Of a DNA stretch of 64,000 nt, positions 8,751 through 17,926 are shown in pieces. A program made the translations under genes and the position numbers. The DNA is from Mycetocola zhadangensis (lineage in GTDB: Bacteria > Actinomycetota > Actinomycetes > Actinomycetales > Microbacteriaceae): NCBI RefSeq assembly GCF_003668565.1, contig NZ_RCWJ01000004.1, positions 124,001-188,000 on the forward strand, written 5' to 3'. Under the pieces are notes generated by a model. That model ran no database searches. It saw nothing but the letters and a program-made list of their open reading frames with translations, and was not told the origin of the DNA. Within the stretch, counting starts at the first letter, position 1. Each line of letters starts with the position of its first letter.

Positions 8751-10868
8751 ATGCCTGAATTTTCCGTACCGATTGCCCAGAAGCGCCCGACCGAGCGGAC
8801 CCACCACGGCGACACCGTCGTCGACAATTACGAGTGGTTGCGCTCCAAGGACAACCCGGAGGTGATCGAGCACCTCGAAGCGGAAAACGCGTACACCGAG
8901 GCGAGCAACGCGGCGCTCGCACCGCTGCGCCAGACGATCTTTGAGGAGATCAAGGGCAGGACACTCGAGACGGACCTCAGCGTGCCGGTGCGCGAGGGCA
9001 ACTGGTGGTACTACTCACGCAGCGTCGAGGGCAGCGAGTATGCGCTGCACTGCCGCGCCCCGATCTCCGACGCGAACGACTGGGCTCCGCCGGCGCTTGA
9101 ACCGGGTGTCGATGTGGTCGGCGAGCAGATTCTCCTCGACGGCAACGTCGAAGCCGACGGCCACGACTTCTTCTCGCTCGGCTCGTTCGACGTGTCGCTC
9201 GACGGCGAACTGCTGGCCTGGGCGGTCGACACCGACGGTGATGAACGATTCACCCTCCGTGTGCGCAACCTGGTGACGGGCGAAGACCTGCCTGACGAGA
9301 TCCCGAACACCGCACACGGAGCGACGTTCTCACCGGACGGCAGGTACATCTTTTACACGACCGTCGATGAGTCGTGGCGGCCGGACACCCTGTGGCGGCA
9401 CGAGGTCGGAACACCGGCTCGGGCCGATGTTGTTGTGCTCACAGAACCCGACGAACGATTCTGGGTCGGCGTCGGTGTCACCCGAAGCGCGAAGTACATA
9501 GTGGTTGTCGTCTCATCGAGTGTCACGAGCGAGTGGCTGGTTCTCGACGGCCACGACGCGACCGCCGAGCCGCGACTGGTCTGGCCCCGCCGCGACAACG
9601 TCGAGTATTCGGTCGAGCACGCGGTGATCGGCGGTGAGGACTGGTTCCTCGTGCTGCACAACGATCAGGCGCCGAACTTCGAGCTTGTTGCTCTTCGACC
9701 GGATGCTCCTGGCACAGGCCCGCAGGACGCTCTCGTCGTTCGCGCACACAGTGGCGACGTTCGACTGGAGGATGTTGAGGCCTTCGCCGACCACCTCGTT
9801 CTGAGTTACCGCAGGGCCGGGCTCAGCCAGCTGGGAATCGCGAACCTTCAGGGGGTGGACTCCCCCGGCGCGTTCGACGTCACCGAGGTGGAGTTCGGCG
9901 AACCGCTGTACACGGTGGGTTCGAGCAGCAATCCGGAGTGGACGCAGCCAACGGTCCGCCTCGCATACGGCTCGCTCGTCACACCGGCGACGGTGTTCGA
10001 CCTCGACGTTGCGACGCGCACGCTGACCCAGCTCAAGCAGCAACCCGTCCTCGGTGGGTATAAACCGGAGGAGTACGAGCAAAAGCGGGAGTGGGCTGTC
10101 GCCGACGACGGCACCCGCGTGCCCATCTCACTGGTCTGGAAAAAAGGCGCCGCTCGGCCGGGACCGCTCGAGCTGTACGGTTACGGCTCGTACGAGGCCA
10201 GCATGGATCCGGCATTCTCGGTCGCCCGGTTGAGCCTTCTCGACCGAGGAGTCACCTTCGCCATCGCGCACGTTCGCGGCGGTGGTGAGCTCGGCCGGTC
10301 GTGGTACGAAAACGGCAAGACGCTCACCAAGAAGAACACGTTCACCGACTTTGTGGCGTGCGCCCGTCACCTGGTCGCCGAGGGTTACACGACACCCGAG
10401 CGGATGGTCGCAGAGGGCGGAAGCGCTGGAGGCCTGCTCATGGGCGCCGTAGCCAACCTCGCGCCCGAGCTCTTCGCGGGGATCCTCGCCGCTGTTCCGT
10501 TTGTCGACCCGCTCACCAGCATCCTCGATCCGAACCTGCCCCTCACCGTCATCGAGTGGGACGAGTGGGGAAACCCATTGGAGAACGCCGAGGTCTACGC
10601 ATACATGAAGTCGTACTCACCGTATGAGAACGTGCGAAAGGACGTGGACTACCCGTCGATCCTCGCGGTGACGAGCCTCAACGACACCCGGGTGCTCTAC
10701 GTTGAGCCATCGAAGTGGGTTGCGCGGCTCCGTGAGGTCGGCGCCCCTGCGCAACTCAAGATCGAGATGAGCGCCGGGCACGGCGGAGTCAGCGGCAGGT
10801 ACAACGCCTGGCACGAGCGCGCCTACGAACTCGCCTGGCTGCTGAAGGTGCTCGGGCTGGCCGACTAG
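8751..10868 (+). CDS. ptrB: Oligopeptidase B (S9A serine peptidase)
   Basis: A 705-residue cytoplasmic serine peptidase. The N-terminal two thirds form the beta-propeller; the C-terminal third is an alpha/beta hydrolase domain with Ser558 in GGSAGG, Asp645 in LNDTRV and His677 in SAGHGG. Oligopeptidase B cuts small peptides after Arg or Lys. No signal peptide is visible. Length is normal for the family. A second S9 enzyme lies at 49184-51235 and is only distantly similar. A very strong terminator follows. Confidence 0.93.
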   Translation: MPEFSVPIAQKRPTERTHHGDTVVDNYEWLRSKDNPEVIEHLEAENAYTEASNAALAPLRQTIFEEIKGRTLETDLSVPVREGNWWYYSRSVEGSEYALHCRAPISDANDWAPPALEPGVDVVGEQILLDGNVEADGHDFFSLGSFDVSLDGELLAWAVDTDGDERFTLRVRNLVTGEDLPDEIPNTAHGATFSPDGRYIFYTTVDESWRPDTLWRHEVGTPARADVVVLTEPDERFWVGVGVTRSAKYIVVVVSSSVTSEWLVLDGHDATAEPRLVWPRRDNVEYSVEHAVIGGEDWFLVLHNDQAPNFELVALRPDAPGTGPQDALVVRAHSGDVRLEDVEAFADHLVLSYRRAGLSQLGIANLQGVDSPGAFDVTEVEFGEPLYTVGSSSNPEWTQPTVRLAYGSLVTPATVFDLDVATRTLTQLKQQPVLGGYKPEEYEQKREWAVADDGTRVPISLVWKKGAARPGPLELYGYGSYEASMDPAFSVARLSLLDRGVTFAIAHVRGGGELGRSWYENGKTLTKKNTFTDFVACARHLVAEGYTTPERMVAEGGSAGGLLMGAVANLAPELFAGILAAVPFVDPLTSILDPNLPLTVIEWDEWGNPLENAEVYAYMKSYSPYENVRKDVDYPSILAVTSLNDTRVLYVEPSKWVARLREVGAPAQLKIEMSAGHGGVSGRYNAWHERAYELAWLLKVLGLAD

Positions 10869-10881
10869 GAGTTCAACAACA

Positions 10882-10914
10882 AATCCCCAGCCATCATGAG
10901 AATGGCTGGGGATT
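10882..10914. terminator. Bidirectional terminator between ptrB and pfkA
   Basis: AATCCCCAGCCAT and ATGGCTGGGGATT form a perfect 13-bp stem around a seven-base loop, placed between two convergent genes. Confidence 0.88.
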
Positions 10915-10925
10915 CGTGTCGTGTT

Positions 10926-11954
10926 CTAACCGAAGAGGATCGAGGCCTCGTCGTATCGCTCCTGCGTCACAGTCTTGAGACCACCGAGCGCGTCGGCGAA
11001 TGGCACGTTGACGATGTCGGTTCCACGAAGGGCAACCATGGTGCCCCACTCCTTGTTCATCACGGAGTCGATGGCCGCCATACCGAGCCGGGTCGCGAGC
11101 ACCCTGTCGAACGCGCTTGGGACTCCTCCGCGCTGCAGGTGCCCGAGCACGGTTGCCCGCGACTCGATGCCCGTGCGCTCCTCGATGATCGGGGCGAGCA
11201 CATCGGCGATACCGCCAAGCCGAGGACGGTTGAACGCGTCGAGTCCCTTCTCGGAGTGTGCGCTTTCCATTGTGTCGAGGGTGAACCCCTCTGACACGAC
11301 GATGACAGGCGCACGACCGCGGTCGCCGACGCTCTTCGCCCACTCACAGATCTGGTCGATCGACTGCGGCTGTTCAGGAATGAGGATGGCGTGCGCGCCC
11401 GCTGCCATACCCGAGTGCAGGGCGATCCAGCCGACGTGGCGGCCCATCACCTCGACAACCATGCAGCGGCGGTGCGATTCTCCTGTGGTGCGGAGACGGT
11501 CGATGGCCTCGGTGGCGATCTCAACCGCCGTGTCGAAGCCGAACGAGTAGTCGGTGGCGTCGAGGTCGTTGTCGATGGTCTTGGGCACACCGACGATGTT
11601 GAGTCCGGCGTCGGTCAGCCGCTTTGCTGCGGCGAGCGTGCCCTCTCCACCGATCGCGATGAGCGCGTCGACGCCGAGCCGGTCGAGCGTCGCCTGCACA
11701 TTCTCCGGGCCGCCGTGCGGCCCGTCGAACGGGTTGGTGCGGCTGGTACCGAGGATGGTTCCCCCCTGCTTGCCGAGACCACGAACACTGTGCCGGTCGA
11801 GCGGCATGGTCAGTCCCTCGACCACACCCCTCCAGCCGTCGCGAATTCCGACGAACTCCTGGTTGTGGATCTTGGTGCCCTTGAGCACGGCTCCTCGAAT
11901 GACAGCGTTGAGTCCGGGGCAGTCGCCGCCGCTGGTGAGCACACCAATTCTCAT
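10926..11954 (-). CDS. pfkA: 6-phosphofructokinase
   Basis: A 342-residue phosphofructokinase that makes fructose 1,6-bisphosphate in glycolysis. The N-terminus has TSGGDCPGLNAVIRG, then GGEGT (102-106) and PKTIDNDLD (124-132), with the catalytic Asp in TIDND. The glycine at 105 is the residue of ATP-using enzymes, while Lys125 replaces the Gly of classical ATP enzymes and is found in pyrophosphate-using ones. This Gly/Lys combination is known from actinobacterial enzymes, where either donor has been reported, so the donor is uncertain. It is a single-gene unit, ending at a terminator shared with ptrB. Confidence 0.94.
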   Translation of the reverse strand: MRIGVLTSGGDCPGLNAVIRGAVLKGTKIHNQEFVGIRDGWRGVVEGLTMPLDRHSVRGLGKQGGTILGTSRTNPFDGPHGGPENVQATLDRLGVDALIAIGGEGTLAAAKRLTDAGLNIVGVPKTIDNDLDATDYSFGFDTAVEIATEAIDRLRTTGESHRRCMVVEVMGRHVGWIALHSGMAAGAHAILIPEQPQSIDQICEWAKSVGDRGRAPVIVVSEGFTLDTMESAHSEKGLDAFNRPRLGGIADVLAPIIEERTGIESRATVLGHLQRGGVPSAFDRVLATRLGMAAIDSVMNKEWGTMVALRGTDIVNVPFADALGGLKTVTQERYDEASILFG

Positions 11955-12116
11955 AGGGATACGTTCCTCATACAGTGTGGGAATGAAACAGTGGGGAATG
12001 AAAAGAGCAGCGTCGTTGCTGCATCGAGAATAGCGTGAAGCGTGGGCGACCCTCTAACCAGCGGGGGTCCAGCCCGCTAAGCCTGCAGAAATCCCACAAC
12101 AGGAAGAGTAAAATCG

Positions 12117-12386
12117 ATGAGCACAGAACCAAGCTACGTCCCCGAAAACGGCACAATCACAATGTTCTCGACGGAATGGTGCGGCTACTGCTCGCGGCTC
12201 AAGGGCCAGCTCGACAAGGCCGGAATCGGCTACACCGAGGTCAACATTGAAGAGGTCGCAGGCACGGCCGAGCTGGTCGCCAGCCTCAACGGCGGCAACC
12301 AGACAGTTCCGACGGTGATCTACCCCGATGGTACGAGCGCAACCAACCCGTCGCTGATGGCCGTCAAGGCCGCACTCGGCGTGTAG
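12117..12386 (+). CDS. Mycoredoxin-like glutaredoxin
   Basis: An 89-residue glutaredoxin-fold protein with a WCGYC active site (Cys22, Cys25) and the TVPTVIYPDG cis-proline loop, followed by NPS. In actinobacteria proteins of this size and motif are mycoredoxins, which reduce mycothiol mixed disulfides. Upstream AGGAAG lies somewhat far from the ATG, so translation initiation may be weak. A strong terminator closes the unit. Mycothiol dependence is inference from taxonomy and motif. Confidence 0.88.
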   Translation: MSTEPSYVPENGTITMFSTEWCGYCSRLKGQLDKAGIGYTEVNIEEVAGTAELVASLNGGNQTVPTVIYPDGTSATNPSLMAVKAALGV

Positions 12387-12428
12387 TTCCCCCTGGCCCC
12401 GGTTTCTTCGATCCCGAGATTTACAAGA

Positions 12429-12475
12429 ACGGATGCTGTCGCGCACGTCGTGCGTGACAGCATCCGTTTTTCTTA
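12429..12475 (+). terminator. Strong intrinsic terminator after the mycoredoxin gene
   Basis: ACGGATGCTGTC (12429-12440) pairs with GACAGCATCCGT (12456-12467), and CGCAC/GTGCG extends the stem inside. A TTTTTCTT tract follows on the plus strand: a textbook intrinsic terminator. Confidence 0.9.
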
Positions 12476-12521
12476 TCCATCGGAAAAGTGCAAGGGGTAG
12501 CCCGTTTTATCGGGCCGGACG

Positions 12522-12533
12522 TAGCCTCGACCC
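12522..12533 (+). promoter_or_regulatory. Leaderless -10 of the disordered acidic protein
   Basis: TAGCCT, CGACCC, ATG. This is the main sequence argument that the low-complexity gene at 12534 is real. Confidence 0.5.
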
Positions 12534-12881
12534 ATGACCGATGCGCAGAACACCCCAGAAACCGGCCCGAACACCGAGGGCACCGAGAACACCGCGACGT
12601 CGAACGATCCGCTGACCGATTTTTCAGTGCCACAGGACGCCGACATCGTCGCAGACGATGCAGCTGGCGACCCTGAGTCGCACGAATCGGGTTCGGGTTC
12701 GACCGAAAACAATGCCGCGGGCAACGATGCTGCGGAAGACAACACTCCCGGCAGCGGCACGACGTCGGACAACACGGCAAGCGACAATCCGAGCGGACAG
12801 TCCGACCGGGTCGCCGAGAACCCGGCCGTTGACGCGGCAACGCCAGCCGAAGCGGAAGAACTCGCACCCGACCCGGGCTAA
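12534..12881 (+). CDS. Disordered acidic protein, unknown function
   Basis: A 115-residue protein made almost only of Asn, Thr, Ser, Asp, Glu, Gly, Pro and Ala, with no Cys or Trp and no hydrophobic core; it should be intrinsically disordered and strongly acidic. I recognise no family. An antisense reading frame overlaps it, but this strand has a TAGCCT-six bases-ATG start like many confirmed genes here. It follows a strong terminator, so it has its own promoter, and it is convergent with the membrane protein at 12918. It could instead be a chance open frame in repetitive DNA. Confidence 0.5.
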   Translation: MTDAQNTPETGPNTEGTENTATSNDPLTDFSVPQDADIVADDAAGDPESHESGSGSTENNAAGNDAAEDNTPGSGTTSDNTASDNPSGQSDRVAENPAVDAATPAEAEELAPDPG

Positions 12882-12903
12882 GCCCTGCTGTCAAGCGGCC
12901 CAG

Positions 12904-12935
12904 GACCGCCGTCGGCGTCAGCGCCGGTGGCGGTC
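12904..12935 (-). terminator. Terminator hairpin spanning a stop codon
   Basis: GACCGCC (12904-12910) pairs with GGCGGTC (12929-12935), with an inner stem containing two mismatches. The stop codon of the minus-strand gene (12918-12920) sits at the loop, so one arm is coding. Confidence 0.55.
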
Positions 12936-13271
12936 TTCTGGTTCGACGGGAACCCTGATCATAACTCCAGCTGCGACGAACGGGATGGCCGCGATCAGCT
13001 GGGCCGCGAACCAGCCGTCTCCCGCGAGCGGGAGCGGCAAAACGGGGTTCCACAGCACGATGATCGGTATCAGCGCAACCAGCCACCAGTACTGTTTTGC
13101 CTGAATTGCGAACCATCCGATGATCACAGCGAGGATCGTCACGACGAAGTGCACCGCGATGAACCACGAGTTGTCCATAAACCCGACGCCGGCCATCAGG
13201 ACGATGGCTGCGAGGATGCCAGGCGCGAGTGCCGGCCTGCTGAAGGTCGGTTCGGCCTGTCGTTTGGCCAC
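12918..13271 (-). CDS. Small multi-helix membrane protein
   Basis: A 117-residue protein with four hydrophobic segments and an aromatic-rich centre (AKQYWWLVALIP). It resembles small membrane proteins annotated as DUF6804, an assignment I make with low certainty. The GTG at 13271 is chosen because it lies two bases after the stop of the SNF2 helicase gene; the frame stays open further upstream but that part would be arginine-rich antisense to the helicase end. It is therefore the second gene of a helicase operon. A functional link to the helicase is not apparent. Confidence 0.7.
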   Translation of the reverse strand: MAKRQAEPTFSRPALAPGILAAIVLMAGVGFMDNSWFIAVHFVVTILAVIIGWFAIQAKQYWWLVALIPIIVLWNPVLPLPLAGDGWFAAQLIAAIPFVAAGVMIRVPVEPEDRHRR

Positions 13272-13273
13272 GA

Positions 13274-15472
13274 CTATGCCACCAGGGCGTCGCGGAGCAG
13301 TGCGATCAGAGCGTTGAGCTGCACCGAGTCGCTCGTGGTGATCTCCTGGTCGCTTCCGTCGAGCGCTCGGGCCGCGAGGCCCTGCTTGCTGTCGATGAGT
13401 TCGGCGATCTTCGCGTCGATGGTGTGTGCAGCGATGATCCGCCACGCAGTGACGGGTTCGTCCTGGCCGATGCGGTGCACCCGGTCGATGGCTTGCGTCT
13501 GCTCGGCAGCGGTCCAGCTCAGTTCAGCAAGTACAACGTTGGACGCGGCCTGCAGGTTGAGGCCGACACCCGCAGCGGTGAGCGAACACACGGCGACGGC
13601 GACATCCGGGTCATTGTTGAACGCGTCGATCGCGGCCTGGCGTGCCGGTGTTGACTGGTCACCACGGATCGAGACCGTGCGGATGCCACGGCCAGCGAAC
13701 ACCTGTTCGGCGGTGTCCATGACGTCGATGTGTTTGGCGAAGAAGACGACCTTGCCAACCGAGTGAGCCAGTTGCGCCGTGTAGTCGGCGGCGAGCACCG
13801 ACTTGGCCTGACCGATCTTGCGCACCATGGTGAAGACGTTCTCGGCTCCACCTGAGGCCTTGGACTCGTCGAGCTCACCCTGCGCAACGAGGCGCATGAT
13901 GTCGGTGTCCGGTTCGCCCTTGAACGACGCACGTTCTCCGCGAGCCTCGAGAATGCGACGGTACTTCGCGAGCAGACGCTGACCGAGCTCACGTTCGGCG
14001 TCGCGGATCGAACGACCGAGGTCGTCGTCGAGCTCGACCGGGAGGTCGGCGATCATCTTCGACGGCAGGTCCTTGGCGACGTCGATCTTGCGGCGGCGCA
14101 CAATTCCCATGTCGATGACGGCGCTGCGTGCTTCGGGGTAAAAGTCGCGGTCGGCCGGCGTCAGGCCGGTTTCCTCGAGCTTCGCCATCAGCTCTGGTGC
14201 CGGTTTGTCGCCCTGCACCCAACCGAGGAACTGCCAGATGGCGTTGAAGTCTTCGACGTCGTTGATCAGAGGCGTTCCGGTCAGGGCCAACAGGAGCGGG
14301 TCGCCGCCTGGCGTGAGCTTACGGATGCGTGAAGCGAGGCTCAGCACGTGCTGTGACCGCTGCGAGTGCAGGTTCTTGATGAAGTGTGCTTCGTCGACGA
14401 CCATGCCCTTAAAGCCGAGGGTGCCAAGCCAGGCCAGGTGGCGGTCGAGCACCTCGTAGTTGACGATGACAACGTCGGCGAAAGCGTCGAGGTCGCGGCC
14501 ATCACCGTGAATGACCGTTGCGCGGCGGTTCGGTGCCCAGCGCTCGACCTCGCGAGCCCAGTTCATCTTGACGACGTTGGGGACGACGGCGAGAAGCGGC
14601 CAGGCGTCTGCGACGCTCGCGGCCAGGATCGACTGGGCGGTCTTGCCTAGCCCGGGCTCGTCTGCGAGCAGGAAGGTGCGGTGGCCCTCACGGACAGACT
14701 CGACGAATCGCGCCTGGTGGCGCATGATCTCGCGACCTTTGGGCGAGAGTCTGTCGATCCGTGGCGCTTCTGGAAGTTCCATGCTGGCTGCGCGGCCGCC
14801 AGAACCCTGCTCGAACGCCTTGTACAGCGGGTTCATCAGTTCCCAGTTAGAGAGCCGGCCGCGGACGGGCGGCTTCGCTTCTGGCTGGTCAAGAACCGGC
14901 GCCAGGAAAGGGTTCGCAAGCAGGCGGGACTTGACCGACTGCGGAATGACCTGTTTCTCGGCAAGCTCAGCAGGCACGACGGGCTCGAGCACAGGTTTTG
15001 AGGACGTGGTGATGATGAGTTCGTCTGGGCTCAATTCGGCACCGGACTCCAGCAGCCAGTCGCGACGCAACTTTTGTGCAACCGGTGTGGTGGCGGCATC
15101 CGCTTCAAGAAGGGTGATGAGAGATGTGTCGCGCGCCGCGGTCTTCGCCAGGATGGTTGCGACGCCGTCGAGTCGCTTGAGCAGCTCGGCGCGGGTGCTG
15201 TCACTCAGCGTGGTGTCTGCCTTGACCTTGGCGCGCTCTTCGCGAACCAGGAAGGCGATTACCTGAAACTTGGTGCGGTTGGTCGGACCAACCTTGCCCT
15301 TCTGGGCCTTCGCTTCGACCTCGCGCACCTTACGGGCGAGGATCGGAATGATTGGTGCGTCCTCGTCGTGGCGCGACGAGCCGCGTGACGATGAGCCGCG
15401 TGACGAACCGCGGGTTGACGTTGCACGGGTGGCCTGTCGGCCAGAACTACGGCGTGTACCGGTGTACGGCAT
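13274..15472 (-). CDS. SNF2-family helicase/ATPase
   Basis: A 732-residue superfamily 2 DNA translocase. The first 35 residues are basic and Ser/Arg-rich (repeats of RGSS). After a helical region, the SNF2 N-terminal ATPase lobe shows Walker A DEPGLGKTAQS, the DEAH box VVDEAHF and LTGTP; the C-terminal lobe has VVFFAKHIDVMD, RGDQS, AAGVGLNLQAAS and the arginine-finger motif QAIDRVHRIGQ. The architecture resembles SMARCAL1/ZRANB3-like annealing helicases rather than the larger RapA. No nuclease domain is present. AGGAGG sits three bases before the ATG. It is co-transcribed with a small membrane protein; no restriction or defence gene is adjacent, so a housekeeping repair role is as likely as any other. 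Confidence 0.88.
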   Translation of the reverse strand: MPYTGTRRSSGRQATRATSTRGSSRGSSSRGSSRHDEDAPIIPILARKVREVEAKAQKGKVGPTNRTKFQVIAFLVREERAKVKADTTLSDSTRAELLKRLDGVATILAKTAARDTSLITLLEADAATTPVAQKLRRDWLLESGAELSPDELIITTSSKPVLEPVVPAELAEKQVIPQSVKSRLLANPFLAPVLDQPEAKPPVRGRLSNWELMNPLYKAFEQGSGGRAASMELPEAPRIDRLSPKGREIMRHQARFVESVREGHRTFLLADEPGLGKTAQSILAASVADAWPLLAVVPNVVKMNWAREVERWAPNRRATVIHGDGRDLDAFADVVIVNYEVLDRHLAWLGTLGFKGMVVDEAHFIKNLHSQRSQHVLSLASRIRKLTPGGDPLLLALTGTPLINDVEDFNAIWQFLGWVQGDKPAPELMAKLEETGLTPADRDFYPEARSAVIDMGIVRRRKIDVAKDLPSKMIADLPVELDDDLGRSIRDAERELGQRLLAKYRRILEARGERASFKGEPDTDIMRLVAQGELDESKASGGAENVFTMVRKIGQAKSVLAADYTAQLAHSVGKVVFFAKHIDVMDTAEQVFAGRGIRTVSIRGDQSTPARQAAIDAFNNDPDVAVAVCSLTAAGVGLNLQAASNVVLAELSWTAAEQTQAIDRVHRIGQDEPVTAWRIIAAHTIDAKIAELIDSKQGLAARALDGSDQEITTSDSVQLNALIALLRDALVA

Positions 15473-15617
15473 GCTCCTCCTGAGCAGTCGAATGGCCAGG
15501 CGGATGCCGGTGGCCGAGACAGCGGGCGCCGTTTACGAGACCGATCAACGCGTTGGATTTCTTGCGGATCGATACAGCCCAGACGGCGGGCGCACGCTCA
15601 TTCTACGCTATTGGAGC

Positions 15618-17885
15618 TCAGCGTGGTGTGAATGAGCGCAGGCGGAGGCTGTTGAGCACCACGAAGACGCTGGAGAACGCCATGGCCGCCCCAGCGACCA
15701 TGGGGTTGAGCAATCCGAGTGCTGCGAGCGGGAGAGCGGCGACGTTGTACGCGAATGCCCAGAACAGGTTGCCGCGGATGGTGCCGAGGGTTCGCCCTGA
15801 CAGTTCGACAGCGTCTGCCACTCCGCCCAGCTCGGACCGGACCAGGGTGATGTCGGCCGCCGAAATGGCCGCATCCGTTCCTGACCCCATGGCAATGCCG
15901 AGGTCAGCCGTGGCGAGCGCCGCTGCATCGTTCACACCGTCGCCGACCATCGCCACGCGAGAACCGGCAGCTTGAAGCCGACGAATCTCTTCCACTTTCT
16001 GCTCAGGCAGGACGCCGGCCACCACGCGCTCGATGCCGACCTCGGCCGCGACGGCGTTCGCTGCGCGTGCATTGTCGCCGGTGAGGAGGACGGGGGTCAG
16101 GCCCAACCGGCGGAGCCGATCGATCGCGGCACTCGCACCGGGTTTCACGGAATCGGCAATCGCGAACACCCCACGAACCCGTCCCTCCCAACCCACAACG
16201 ACCGCGGTCGCTCCGGCGGACTCGGCCGCGTTCACGGCGTCGGCGAGGGTCTGGTCGATGGCGCAGCCATGCTCGGCCGCGAAGCGCGGTCGACCGACGA
16301 CGACACGCAGGCCGTCCACGGTCCCGGTGACGCCGAGCCCTGACGTCGAGACGAACTCGGTCACCGGCGACAGCGGGGAGTCGTCAGCACCGGCGACAGC
16401 GCCAGCGACAGCGCCAGCGACAATGGCGCGGGCGATCGGATGCTCCGACGCGGCTTCGAGGGACGCCGCGATGTGCAGCGCGGCCTGATCGGTCGTGGTG
16501 ACCGTGCCGAGCGTCATCGTGCCCGTTGTGACGGTGCCCGTCTTGTCCAGCACAACGACGTCGATGCCGTGCGCGTGTTCGAGCGCCTCGGGGCCCGTGA
16601 TGAGGATGCCGAACTGTGCGCCCCTGCTCGTTCCGACGAGGAGGGCGACGGGTGTGGCCAGGCCGAGCGCGCACGGGCACGCAATGATCAGCACGGCGAC
16701 CGCCGCTGTGAACCCAGAGGAGAGCGGGTTGCCTGTGAGCACCCACGCGACGAGCACGATCACAGCCAGGACGATGACGAGGGGGACGAATACCGCGGAG
16801 ATTTGATCGGCCAGGCGCTGGGCACGCCCTTTGCCGAGCTGCGCCGACTCGACCAGCCGGGCCATCTGGGCCAGCTTGGTGTCGGTGCCGACCCGGGTGG
16901 CGCGCACGACGAGGCGCCCGCCGCCCGCGATTGTTGCACCGGTGACGCTGTCGCCTTCGCGGACGTCGACCGGCACGGATTCACCGGTCAGCATGCTGAC
17001 GTCAACCGATGCGGAGCCGGATTCGACGATGCCGTCCGTGGCGATCGTTCCTCCCGGGCGAACCAGGAACCGGTCCCCCACCGCGAGCTCGTCGATCGGA
17101 ATGGTGACCTGCACCGCATCAGCGCCCTTCCCTTCGCGGAGCACCGTGACGTCTTTCGCGCCGAGCTCGAGCAGCGCGCGGAGCGCCCGCCCCGCTGACC
17201 GCTTGGAACGCTGCTCGATGTACCGACCGAGCAGAAGGAATACGGTCACTCCGGCGGCGACCTCGAGGTAAATGGCACCGGTTGGGTCAGCGTTGGGAGT
17301 GAACAGGCTGAACTCGTGTGTGAGGCCTGGCATCCCGGCCATGCCAAAGAACAGCGCCCACAGTGACCACAGGAAGGCGGCACCGGTTCCCATAGTGATG
17401 AGTGTGTCCATGGTGAGCGAACCGTGGCGGAGGTTCAGCCAGGTTGCGCGGTGGAACGGGTACCCGCCCCACACAACAACGGGAGCAGCGAGAGTCAGTG
17501 AGAGCCACTGCCAGTTGGCAAACTGCCAGGCCGGAACCATGGCGAGCACAACGACGGGGATGGCCAGAAGCGTGCTGACAATCAGGCGGAATACCAGTGG
17601 GGTGGAACCGGCGGAGTCATCATGGTCGTGCATCGTCGACTCGGGAACCGGGATTCGGCGCTCCGGGACTACCGCGGCCGAATACCCGGCCGATTCGACA
17701 GCGGCGATGAGCTGGTCGGGGCTGACGGCATCCGGATAGCTCACCCGTGCCCGCTCGGTGGCGAGATTCACTTCGGCCGTCACACCGTCCAGGCGCTGGA
17801 GCCTTTTCTCAACACGAGCAACACAACTGGCGCAGGTCATTCCCGCGATGTCGAGTGTCGCTGTGTTCTCTGATGCGTCTGCCAC
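15618..17885 (-). CDS. copA: Copper-translocating P-type ATPase
   Basis: A 755-residue P1B-type ATPase. One N-terminal heavy-metal domain has GMTCASC (Cys18, Cys21). The membrane part contains the CPC metal site in [13 protein letters not shown], the phosphorylation site DKTGTVTTG, and the hinge [10 protein letters not shown]. These features fit Cu(I) export. I place the start at the GTG at 17885: the frame is open to an ATG at 17915, but that segment is the operator itself, and a TATCAT -10 ends seven bases before the GTG. Expression is expected to be induced by copper through a CsoR repressor encoded outside this window. No copper chaperone gene is adjacent. Confidence 0.93.
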   Translation of the reverse strand: MADASENTATLDIAGMTCASCVARVEKRLQRLDGVTAEVNLATERARVSYPDAVSPDQLIAAVESAGYSAAVVPERRIPVPESTMHDHDDSAGSTPLVFRLIVSTLLAIPVVVLAMVPAWQFANWQWLSLTLAAPVVVWGGYPFHRATWLNLRHGSLTMDTLITMGTGAAFLWSLWALFFGMAGMPGLTHEFSLFTPNADPTGAIYLEVAAGVTVFLLLGRYIEQRSKRSAGRALRALLELGAKDVTVLREGKGADAVQVTIPIDELAVGDRFLVRPGGTIATDGIVESGSASVDVSMLTGESVPVDVREGDSVTGATIAGGGRLVVRATRVGTDTKLAQMARLVESAQLGKGRAQRLADQISAVFVPLVIVLAVIVLVAWVLTGNPLSSGFTAAVAVLIIACPCALGLATPVALLVGTSRGAQFGILITGPEALEHAHGIDVVVLDKTGTVTTGTMTLGTVTTTDQAALHIAASLEAASEHPIARAIVAGAVAGAVAGADDSPLSPVTEFVSTSGLGVTGTVDGLRVVVGRPRFAAEHGCAIDQTLADAVNAAESAGATAVVVGWEGRVRGVFAIADSVKPGASAAIDRLRRLGLTPVLLTGDNARAANAVAAEVGIERVVAGVLPEQKVEEIRRLQAAGSRVAMVGDGVNDAAALATADLGIAMGSGTDAAISAADITLVRSELGGVADAVELSGRTLGTIRGNLFWAFAYNVAALPLAALGLLNPMVAGAAMAFSSVFVVLNSLRLRSFTPR

Positions 17886-17898
17886 CCGATCGATGATA
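17886..17898 (-). promoter_or_regulatory. Leaderless -10 of copA
   Basis: TATCAT, seven bases, GTG. The hexamer is formed by one end of the operator palindrome. Confidence 0.6.
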
Positions 17899-17915
17899 CC
17901 CCCAGGGGGTATCAT
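17893..17915. promoter_or_regulatory. CsoR-type copper operator
   Basis: A perfect inverted repeat: ATGATACCCCC and GGGGGTATCAT with a single central base. The G/C-tract core flanked by TA matches the known operator form of CsoR-family copper repressors. It lies between the stop of the phosphodiesterase gene and the start of copA and covers the copA -10. Confidence 0.82.
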
Positions 17916-17926
17916 TTGGCAAGCGA

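Noticed and set aside
12473-12787. Minus-strand frame over the disordered protein gene
   Set aside because: No start signal, and the other strand has the leaderless promoter pattern. Neither strand is certain.
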